Below, piece after piece: positions 25,168 through 32,660 of a DNA stretch of 64,000 nt. Location of the stretch: positions 186,001 through 250,000 of the forward strand of contig CAVSVP010000024.1 of NCBI GenBank assembly GCA_963731125.1, written 5' to 3'. The notes under the pieces were generated by a model. That model ran no database searches, was not told the origin of the DNA, and saw only the letters and a program-made list of their open reading frames with translations. The stretch is from CAVSVP01 sp963731125. GTDB taxonomy: Bacteria; Pseudomonadota; Gammaproteobacteria; Competibacterales; Competibacteraceae. Numbering within the stretch: the stretch's first letter is position 1; each line of letters opens with the position of its first letter. The translations under genes and the position numbers were made by a program.

Positions 25168-27048
25168 ATGGCAAAAGGTGGTGAGTTTTCGCTGTTGCGG
25201 CAGCGACGTTTTTTTCCTTTCTTTGTCACTCAGTTTTTAGGGGCCTTTAACGATAATGTCTTTAAAAATGCACTGATTATTCTCATTGCTTTTCAAACCA
25301 TTTCCGCGGGGAATTCCAATACGCTGATCAATCTGAGTGCCGGCTTATTTATCTTGCCTTTCTTCCTGTTTTCCGCCACAGCGGGACAGTTGGCTGATAA
25401 GTATGAAAAGGCTCACCTGATCCGCCGGATTAAAATATTGGAAATCGTTATTATGCTGGGTGCCGCCGCGGGATTCTGTTTGGGCAATATTCCTCTCTTA
25501 ATCGGTTTGTTATTTTTGATGGGTACCCAGTCTACCTTATTCGGCCCCGTTAAATACGGCATCCTTCCTCAGCAACTAAAAAAAGAAGAACTGGTAGGAG
25601 GCAATGGTTGGGTGCAAATGGGAACTTTTCTGGCGATTCTGTTGGGAACCATTACCGGAGGTGTGCTCATCGGACTGGCGGATTGGGGAACCAATATGGT
25701 GTCGTTAATGGTAGTTGTTGTTGCTTGCCTGGGCTATTTGAGTAGCCGCGCTATACCTCCGGCCCCTTCTGCAGCGCCAGAGCTTCACCTCAATTGGAAT
25801 TTGTTTACGGAAACCTGGCGAAATATTCAGTTTGCTCGTAATAATCGGACCGTATTCCTCTCCATTTTAGGCATTTCCTGGTTCTGGCTGTTAGGTGCCA
25901 CCTATCTTGCTCAGTTGCCTAATTACACCAAGCTAAGCTTAGGAGGTAACGAGCAGATAGTGACTTTGCTGCTGACGCTGTTTTCTTTGGGTATCGGTGT
26001 GGGTTCACTCCTGTGTGAAAAACTATCAGGGCATAAAGTGGAACTAGGGTTAGTGCCCTTTGGCTCCATTGGCCTGACGCTGTTTGGTATAGATTTATTT
26101 ATCGCAACTCCCAGCATCAGCCCGGGCGGCGATTTGTCAGGTGCTAGCGTTTTTTTACAGATGTCCAGCAGCTGGAGGATACTGGTTGATATCGTTCTGC
26201 TCGGCCTGTTTGGGGGGTTCTATATCGTTCCTTTATATGCTTTAGTACAGCAGCGTAGCGAGCCTAGCCACCGCTCGCGCATCATTGCCAGCAACAATAT
26301 TTTAAATGCGTTGTTTATGGTGATATCGGCCATCATGGCTATCGTGCTGTTGGGAATCGGGCTTAACATACCACAATTGCTGCTGGTAATGGCTTTCCTA
26401 AATGCGTTGGTAGCCATTTATATTTACACTCTGGTACCAGAATTTCTTATGCGCTTTCTCGTGTGGATATTGATTCACACGGTTTACCGGGTACGTAAGG
26501 AAGGTTTGGAACGCATCCCGGACGAGGGCCCGGCGCTTTTAGTCTGCAATCATGTGAGCTTCGTCGATGCATTGGTTATTGCGGGTTGTTGTCAGCGTCC
26601 GGTCCGTTTTGTGATGGATCACCGTATTTTCAAGCAGCCGGTGCTAAATTTCGTATTCCGCACGGCCGGCGCCATTCCTATCGCACCGGCCAGAGCATAT
26701 CCCGAAATGCTGCGATGTGCTTACCAACGGATTGCTGAGTATTTAAATTCCGGAGAGATAGTGTGTATTTTTCCGGAAGGCCGCATCACTGACAACGGCG
26801 AAATCAATCCCTTCCGTTCCGGGATAGAGCACATTGTTCGCCGTAGTGCGGTGCCGGTGATCCCTATGGCATTGCGTGGCTTGTGGGGCAGTTGTTTCAG
26901 CCGTTGCGGTGGTTCAATCCTGCGCCGGTTACCGCGTGGTCCCTGGTCAAGAATTGCTTTGGCGGTGGGAATGCCTGTGGCGCCCGAGCATGTAAGCGCG
27001 GTTGCGCTCCACGATAGGGTGGTTGAATTGCGGGGTGGGTGGAAGTGA
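25168..27048 (+). CDS. LplT-like MFS transporter fused to PlsC-type acyltransferase
   Basis: The 626-residue protein has an MFS domain (1-410, about twelve helices) with the lysophospholipid-flippase-like start FFVTQFLGAFNDNVFKNAL and FGPVKYGILPQ. A 1-acyl-glycerol-phosphate acyltransferase domain (about 430-626) follows with the catalytic NHVSFVDA (HxxxxD) and FPEGRITDNG. In many bacteria this pair is extended by an acyl-ACP/CoA synthetase domain to make a 1100-residue Aas-type protein; here the protein stops after PlsC. It probably re-acylates lysophospholipid taken in across the membrane. GGAGAG lies upstream of the ATG. A free long-chain acyl-CoA synthetase is encoded at 54346-56202 but is not adjacent. 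Confidence 0.88.
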   Translation: MAKGGEFSLLRQRRFFPFFVTQFLGAFNDNVFKNALIILIAFQTISAGNSNTLINLSAGLFILPFFLFSATAGQLADKYEKAHLIRRIKILEIVIMLGAAAGFCLGNIPLLIGLLFLMGTQSTLFGPVKYGILPQQLKKEELVGGNGWVQMGTFLAILLGTITGGVLIGLADWGTNMVSLMVVVVACLGYLSSRAIPPAPSAAPELHLNWNLFTETWRNIQFARNNRTVFLSILGISWFWLLGATYLAQLPNYTKLSLGGNEQIVTLLLTLFSLGIGVGSLLCEKLSGHKVELGLVPFGSIGLTLFGIDLFIATPSISPGGDLSGASVFLQMSSSWRILVDIVLLGLFGGFYIVPLYALVQQRSEPSHRSRIIASNNILNALFMVISAIMAIVLLGIGLNIPQLLLVMAFLNALVAIYIYTLVPEFLMRFLVWILIHTVYRVRKEGLERIPDEGPALLVCNHVSFVDALVIAGCCQRPVRFVMDHRIFKQPVLNFVFRTAGAIPIAPARAYPEMLRCAYQRIAEYLNSGEIVCIFPEGRITDNGEINPFRSGIEHIVRRSAVPVIPMALRGLWGSCFSRCGGSILRRLPRGPWSRIALAVGMPVAPEHVSAVALHDRVVELRGGWK

Positions 27049-27121
27049 AGTCTTTCACAAAGTTTAACAGTTAGTTCCTTATCCGAGGTGATCCGGTTTC
27101 TGTATAGTTAACAAACTATCG

Positions 27122-27358
27122 ATGGAAACAACGGAATATTTTGCCTACCAAGGACAACGGCTTATGATCCCTCTTCTGCTCACTCTTTGTGTTTTCGGCT
27201 GGTGGTGCAGCCATTCAGGTCTCGCTTTTAGCAGCAGTTTTTTATATGTCGTGCTTGCCGGAAGCAATGTCTTGGGATGGAGTTTTTTGTGTCTGGCTAT
27301 GCTGATTTGGTGGAGGCGACGGCTAAAACAACAGTCCTGTTGCAGCAGAGTTAGCTGA
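27122..27358 (+). CDS. small predicted membrane protein, function unknown
   Basis: The 78-residue frame has two long hydrophobic segments (LMIPLLLTLCVFGWWC and LYVVLAGSNVLGWSFLCLAMLIWW) and a basic tail with paired cysteines. It lies 73 bp after the LplT-PlsC gene on the same strand, but no ribosome site is evident. The overlapping antisense frame is longer but looks non-coding. I do not recognise the family, and the call rests on hydrophobicity and position only. Confidence 0.35.
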   Translation: METTEYFAYQGQRLMIPLLLTLCVFGWWCSHSGLAFSSSFLYVVLAGSNVLGWSFLCLAMLIWWRRRLKQQSCCSRVS

Positions 27359-27447
27359 AATGAGCTGGTTAAAAAGAGGCTCCGAATAGGTCGGCGGCAA
27401 CGGCATTGGCTATGGGACAAAAGCAGGGTTATCAAGGGAGGATGGCC

Positions 27448-27798
27448 ATGGCAGCAAGCGATGGCAACGAAATGACGGCAATCCACGTTCTGCATCGGAA
27501 GAAGGCATTTAAACCAGCACGATTTCAGGATGGCCGGGCTATTGTCTGGATGATGCTCACGTTGAGTGGCTTCATAGGATTGGGAAGTTACTGGTATTAT
27601 CAACCTCATGTTGTACCTGTATGGATGCGCAGCTTGCTTCCGGTGATACCAAATAAAACGAAACCCTTTTTTAAATGGCAGGACGCACAAGGGCAATGGC
27701 ATATCACAGATGTGCCTCCTCAAGATGCACCCTATCAAGCATTATCCTATTCGAAAAATGCAAATGTTCTGCCTGCTGGGAAAGCTATGAAACATTAG
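27448..27798 (+). CDS. membrane-anchored DUF4124-type protein
   Basis: The 116-residue product has one membrane anchor (VWMMLTLSGFIGLGSYWYY) and a C-terminal DUF4124-like motif (FFKWQDAQGQWHITDVPP), a short beta module common in gammaproteobacterial envelope proteins and of unknown function. The ATG at 27448 has GGGAGG six bases upstream; other in-frame ATGs at 27412 and 27442 are less well placed. It probably sits in the inner membrane with the domain outside. Nothing in the neighbourhood gives a specific role. Confidence 0.65.
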   Translation: MAASDGNEMTAIHVLHRKKAFKPARFQDGRAIVWMMLTLSGFIGLGSYWYYQPHVVPVWMRSLLPVIPNKTKPFFKWQDAQGQWHITDVPPQDAPYQALSYSKNANVLPAGKAMKH

Positions 27799-27921
27799 CA
27801 TGTTTTGATAGTCAAAAAAGCAGTTTAACTGTTACTCGTTAACTAGCCCATCATATAAAGATAGAAAAATTCCAATCAGCATTTTGTTAAATAAATTTTA
27901 TTTGCTTTTCGAATACATGAA

Positions 27922-28735
27922 ATGATCAATGTTAAGCGTCTCGCATCTTTTATATTGCTGCTGTATGGTTCTGTAACAATGGCGGAGCAGTTGACCCTTG
28001 CTTGGGACGCTAACACAGAACCAGAACTGAGCGGCTATCGGCTTTATCAGGGAAGCAGTAGCGGCAATTACTCCAGCTCAATCGATGTCGGCGATGTTAC
28101 AACGTACACGCTAACAGGCTTGCGGGAAGGGCAGACTTATTACTTTGCTCTCACTTGCCTATAGTAATGATCCTGATGTAGCCGAAAGCGGTTTCTCCAA
28201 CGAAGTGGTTAGCACAGTGCCTGCTTCTGCAGAAGGGGGCATTCCTGGGTTAGATAGCGACTTTACCATTACCCCGGGTAATTATGGATCGTGGTTTAAT
28301 TCATCTCGTGATGGCGAGGGATTTTTGCTTGAAGTTACCGAGACACCCACCGAACGCATATTGGTAGTTTACTGGTTTACCTACGATTTATTGGGTAACC
28401 AAATGTGGCTGGTAGGAGCTGGTCCAATTCATGGCACTGTGGCAGACGTGCCTGTCATCGTAACCAACGGTCCCCAGTTTGGGGAGGGATTCAGTCCAGA
28501 TGATGTAATTCGAATTCATGGCACTGTGGCAGACGTGCCTGTCATCGTAACCAACGGTCCCCAGTTTGGGGAGGGATTCAGTCCAGATGATGTAATTCGT
28601 GAAGCAATTGGCACGCTAACGTTTACTTTCAATGATTGTCAGACCGGCCTGGTGAACTATGACATAAATGGTTTTGGCATCGGCCAGATCACTATCGAGC
28701 GACTGACTCAAATATCGGGTTTGGGGTGTAATTAG
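27922..28735 (+). pseudogene. exported fibronectin type III protein, frameshifted
   Basis: The first frame (27922-28164) encodes a signal peptide and most of an FN3 domain (LTLAWDANTEPELSGYRLYQG ... GQTYYFALT). It then breaks at CTCACTTGCC near 28152. One extra T there explains the break, because the next frame resumes the FN3 strand (AYSNDPDVAESGFSNEV) and runs to 28735. The second part has a 150-residue domain (NYGSWFNSSRDGEGFLLEV, VVYWFTYD) seen in secreted proteins, with a perfect 87-bp tandem duplication inside. If the T is a sequencing error the gene is intact. Function unknown. Confidence 0.7.
28426..28599 (+). repeat. perfect 87-bp tandem duplication
   Basis: Two identical 87-bp units (28426-28512 and 28513-28599) encode a 29-residue block (IHGTVADVPVIV...DDVIR) twice. 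The unit length keeps the reading frame. No difference between the units is visible, so the duplication is very recent or is kept identical by slippage. The junction carries GAATTC. Confidence 0.95.
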
Positions 28736-28947
28736 GTCGGGTAAGCCATAGTTGGTATGCCATAGGCTGTAAACGGCTCCAAGCATCGAGTTTTTTTCTT
28801 TCCTTAAAGGAAAATCAATCTTCGCATGGCGATATTCCATACAGACAGCGGATTAAGGAAGGCTACGCTTTGGCGAAGGCGCCGCTCTTATCTATTGAGT
28901 TTAAGTATAATGCGTTTCCTTTGGTTTTCAGGCGTGAGGAACACTTG

Positions 28948-30363
28948 ATGCAATATGTAAGCACTCGGGGCGGGATGATGCCCAAACCCTTCTCAGAAAT
29001 TTTAATTGGCGGTCTAGCTCCCGATGGCGGTCTGATCATTCCTGAAACTTATCCCAGCCTCGACGCCCGGGAGCTTAACGCATGGCGGAAACTGAATTAC
29101 CAGGAATTAGCGTACGCTGTTATGGTTCAGTTTGCTACGGATATTCCCTCCGATACGTTGCGGTCTATTATCAACAAAACCTACACCGCCGACGTCTTCC
29201 GCAGTGAAGAAATTACTCCTGTCACGCCTTTGTTGTCAGACGGAGTTTGGCTACTCAATCTGTCTAACGGCCCCACGTTGGCTTTTAAAGACATTGCGAT
29301 GCAGTTGCTCGGTAATTTGTTTGAATACGTATTGGACAAAAGCGGGAGCTATTTAAATATTTTAGGTGCTACTTCTGGCGATACGGGATCTAGCGCTGAA
29401 TACGCTATGTTGGGTAAGCGTAATATTAAGGTATTCATACTCTCTCCCTACCAAAAAATGAGTCCCTTTCAAACGGCTCAAATGTTTTCATTGGATGAGC
29501 CTAATATTTTCAATATTGCCGTACAAGGAGTCTTTGACGATTGTCAGGATATTGTGAAAGCAGTCAGTAATGATGTTGAATATAAGAACAAATACCATAT
29601 TGGCACCGTTAATTCCATTAACTGGGCACGGGTGGCGGCACAGATTGTCTATTATTTCAAGGCTTACTTTGCCTTAACCGATAATAACGATCAGGAAGTG
29701 GCTTTCTCGGTGCCATCCGGTAATTTCGGCAATATTTGTGCAGGCCATATTGCGCGTCAGATGGGATTGCCTATTCGTAAGTTAATTTTGGCCACTAACG
29801 AAAATAATGTCCTTGATGAATTCTTTCGCACGGGTGTTTATCGGTTACGCTCCGCCGAACGGGTAATGAAAACCAGCAGTCCATCTATGGACATCTCAAA
29901 AGCTTCCAACTTTGAACGTTTTATCTACGATGCCGTAGATCGTGATGCGGACATTGTCGGTGAGCTTTGGCAACAGGTTAATCGATTAGGATATTTTGAA
30001 TTATCGGATACGGTTTATTTTCAACATATCAACCGTTTTGGCTTTGTCTCCGGGACTAGTACCCACCGTGAGCGGATGGCGACCATCCGTCGTGTTTATG
30101 AAGAGTCAAATACTATTATCGATACCCACACTGCCGATGGAGTTAAGGTGGGATTGGAGCACAAGGAAGAGGGTGTACCGTTAATTTGTCTAGAGACGGC
30201 GCTGCCGGCCAAATTTGAAGCAGCTATTCAAGAGGCGTTAGGTTTTAAGCTCGCTCGTCCTAATGGTTATGAGGATATTGAACAAAAGGCGCAAGTTTTT
30301 GTTTTAATGAGCAAGGACGTCATGGCCATTAAAGGGTATGTCGCTCGCCATTCCAGCGCTTAA
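28948..30363 (+). CDS. thrC: threonine synthase
   Basis: The 471-residue PLP enzyme converts O-phosphohomoserine to threonine. It starts with MQYVSTRGG, typical of the long ThrC type, and has the PLP lysine in LAFKDIAMQ, substrate/phosphate-binding GATSGDTGSSAEYAM and VPSGNFGNICAG. The ATG at 28948 follows GAGGA by seven bases; the frame is open upstream but the conserved N terminus begins here. hom and thrB are not next to it, so the threonine pathway genes are split in this genome. Nothing looks degraded. Confidence 0.95.
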   Translation: MQYVSTRGGMMPKPFSEILIGGLAPDGGLIIPETYPSLDARELNAWRKLNYQELAYAVMVQFATDIPSDTLRSIINKTYTADVFRSEEITPVTPLLSDGVWLLNLSNGPTLAFKDIAMQLLGNLFEYVLDKSGSYLNILGATSGDTGSSAEYAMLGKRNIKVFILSPYQKMSPFQTAQMFSLDEPNIFNIAVQGVFDDCQDIVKAVSNDVEYKNKYHIGTVNSINWARVAAQIVYYFKAYFALTDNNDQEVAFSVPSGNFGNICAGHIARQMGLPIRKLILATNENNVLDEFFRTGVYRLRSAERVMKTSSPSMDISKASNFERFIYDAVDRDADIVGELWQQVNRLGYFELSDTVYFQHINRFGFVSGTSTHRERMATIRRVYEESNTIIDTHTADGVKVGLEHKEEGVPLICLETALPAKFEAAIQEALGFKLARPNGYEDIEQKAQVFVLMSKDVMAIKGYVARHSSA

Positions 30364-30494
30364 TGAAGGATAAGCTGCTCTAAAAAATGGATTAAATTTG
30401 CATCCGCAGGAAATAATTGGGCGTAATAATACATTAAGGATTATGTTTGTTGATGGGCTGGATTATGAGTAGCTGAGGGTAAGGAGGTAAGCTT

Positions 30495-30773
30495 ATGAAA
30501 AAGGTAATCGTTTCGTTATTTTTCTTTGCCTTGCTCATCAATCTTCCTCTACAAGCCGAGCCCTTTAATGATCGCAGTATTGACTATATCGACAGGGCAC
30601 CTATTGGGTCTAGTGCATTAAGGCCGGCAGTAGCGCCCGATATTGGTCCGTTTAATCGGCGAGGCAGTGATTATCTATCCGCTGCTCCGACAGGATCCAA
30701 CCAGCCAATGGCAAGAGTCAGACCCGAAATCAAGGGATTCAACGATCGTAGCCGCAATGCTCAACTATACTGA
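30495..30773 (+). CDS. small exported protein with three FNDRS repeats
   Basis: The 92-residue product has a signal peptide (VIVSLFFFALLINLPLQA) and a mature chain of about 70 residues made of three imperfect copies of one unit: PFNDRSIDYIDRAPIGS, PFNRRGSDYLSAAPTGS and a short final GFNDRSRNAQLY. GGAGG lies 9 bases upstream of the ATG. No cysteines or known motif are present; the chain is Arg/Asp/Ser rich and likely extended. It lies between thrC and a broken RatA-like gene. Function unknown. Confidence 0.7.
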   Translation: MKKVIVSLFFFALLINLPLQAEPFNDRSIDYIDRAPIGSSALRPAVAPDIGPFNRRGSDYLSAAPTGSNQPMARVRPEIKGFNDRSRNAQLY

Positions 30774-30776
30774 ACG

Positions 30777-31197
30777 ATGCGTACTTACCCTATGCACAAA
30801 GGCAGTGTTTTGACTTGGTTGCCGATGTAGAGCGTTATGTGGAGTTCGTCCCGTGGTGGATTGCGGTTAAGGTGCAGCATTGGCAAGAAGATACTGTTTA
30901 TGTTGAGCAGGTGATAGGTCGCGGCGCTGTGCGGCGCCGTATGTTTCGAGAGCAGTACTTAAACGTTTTGACAGGGTGAATGTAACGTCGAACGACGGAC
31001 CCTTTCGCTCTCTAAATATCTGTTGTGAGATAGAACCGCTGACGCAAGGTGGCTGCGTTGTTATACTTGCCGTAGATTTTCACTTGCGCTCCGAAGTGTT
31101 GCAAAGGCTGTTGGGAACCCTGTTGCATTCTGAAACAAAGCGAATGCTCAGTATATTCGAGAAAAGAGCGCATTGGTTATATCGAGATTCAATTTAG
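30777..31197 (+). pseudogene. COQ10/RatA-type START-domain protein, two frameshifts
   Basis: Three frames together encode one recognisable protein: MRTYPMHKG from 30777, then FDLVADVERYVEFVPWW up to a stop at about 30979, then VTSNDGPFRSLNICCEIEP to the TAG at 31195-31197. This order matches the ubiquinone-binding COQ10/RatA family (pattern LVADVERYxxFLPWW and DGPFRxL). Two single-base shifts (near 30805 and near 30970) split it, so the gene is broken unless the assembly is wrong at both points. Its stop overlaps the stop of the convergent ldhA. The neighbouring rnfH/smpB context often seen with ratA is absent. Confidence 0.75.
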
Positions 31198-32201
31198 TTT
31201 TTAGTAAATTCCGGAGTCACTTCGTTGGAGCAGGCTTTGCCTTGCTCTATCATAGAAATGTTACTCAACGTCGTTTCTGCAATACCCTGCAAGGCGTCTC
31301 TCGTAAAGAAAGCTTGATGAGCAGTAATAATGACATTGGGAAACGTTAACAGACGTGCAAAAACGTCGTCTTGCAGCACTTTATCGGATAAATCTTCAAA
31401 AAAAAGGTCGCCTTCCTCTTCATAGACATCGAGAGCTAAGTGGCTTATTTTCCTGGATTTTAGCCCTTTAATAATTGCTTTTGTGTCAATCAGACCGCCA
31501 CGGCTGGTATTAATGATAATAATACCTCGTTTCATTTGCGCTAATGCTTGAGCATTGATTAAGTGATAAGTATCCGGTGTCAACGGGCAATGTAAGGTAA
31601 TAATGTCTGAATGGGCAAAAAGCTCGGCGAGAGTTTTATAACGTACGCCTATCTTTTCACATTCGGAATTAGGCATTTGGTCGTAGGCTAACAAACGACA
31701 GCCGAATCCGTTTAGAATTTTTGCCACTTCTAAACCGATCTTTCCGGTGCCGACGATTCCAACGGTGCGGCCATATAGGTCAAAACCCAGCAGCCCAGTA
31801 AGATTAAAATTACCCTCTCGTACGCGTGCGTATGCGCGATGAATTTTTCGATTTAAACTTAACAGTAACGCCACCGTATGTTCGGCCACTGCGTGGGGTG
31901 AATAAGCGGGAACTCTTGCCACCGTTAAGCCATGCGCCTGGGCTGCGGCTAAATCGATGTTATTAAAGCCGGCACAGCGCAAAGCGATTAAACGGGTTCC
32001 GAATTGCGCAAGTTTGGCCACAGTATAAGAATCCAACTCGTCGTTAACAAAAACGCAAACGGCAGGAAATTGCCTGGCTAGTGTGACGGTTTCTTGAGCA
32101 AGATGTGGTTTAAAGTAAACAATTTCATGTCCATGGTGCTTATTGGCCGCTTCTAGACACTCGCGGTCATAAGGCTTGGTGCTGAATACTGCGACTTTCA
32201 T
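31194..32201 (-). CDS. ldhA: D-lactate dehydrogenase (2-hydroxyacid dehydrogenase)
   Basis: The 335-residue NAD-dependent enzyme interconverts pyruvate and D-lactate. It starts MKVAVFSTKPYDRE as in fermentative LdhA. It has the substrate arginine in LRCAGFNN, the nucleotide-binding loop GTGKIGLEVAKIL and the catalytic Arg-Glu-His set (INTSRGG, DVYEEE, TAHQAF). The ATG at 32201 with AAGGAA upstream is preferred over a frame extended by 37 residues. It is monocistronic and converges on the RatA remnant. It would let the cell dispose of reducing power during anaerobic growth. Confidence 0.93.
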   Translation of the reverse strand: MKVAVFSTKPYDRECLEAANKHHGHEIVYFKPHLAQETVTLARQFPAVCVFVNDELDSYTVAKLAQFGTRLIALRCAGFNNIDLAAAQAHGLTVARVPAYSPHAVAEHTVALLLSLNRKIHRAYARVREGNFNLTGLLGFDLYGRTVGIVGTGKIGLEVAKILNGFGCRLLAYDQMPNSECEKIGVRYKTLAELFAHSDIITLHCPLTPDTYHLINAQALAQMKRGIIIINTSRGGLIDTKAIIKGLKSRKISHLALDVYEEEGDLFFEDLSDKVLQDDVFARLLTFPNVIITAHQAFFTRDALQGIAETTLSNISMIEQGKACSNEVTPEFTKN

Positions 32202-32660
32202 AGTTGATTCCTTAATCGTAAAAGGAGGAGCAGCGAATAGTTTTCTACATTCACCGCTTGCCGTGATTGATGATACTGCCATCTGTTGTCCCTGGAACTT
32301 AAAGATAGGCAATATACATAAAGGTTGCCCGTTACGAATGCGGCAGGGTTGGTGAATGCGATAGTGGTAGCAGGGGTTTACCCGTTATGGTTAGACCTTG
32401 TTGAGGCTACTATACTTAATAAGATAATCCGCTAAGAGTACGCAACAGCAGTTTTTGCGGGTAATAAAGATGATGATTGCTCGCACCGTTTTGGCGCTTC
32501 GCTACTCTGTGGGCGGTGTTTAACAGTAACAGGTTGAATACCGAATTCGTAAGTGGCTTGACATTCTCCTTAAAATGAAGGAACCGCGGTGACAGTTTTA
32601 CCATTGATCTGTTGCTCGTCAATGTAACAGCATCCGGATTTGGCCACCAAGGGTCTGGTG
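32202..32660. other. 459-bp divergent gap between ldhA and ptsP
   Basis: The region must carry both promoters. A TTGACA-like hexamer lies at about 32559-32564 ahead of ptsP, but no clear -10 at the right spacing is visible. No convincing gene or repeat was found. Confidence 0.35.
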
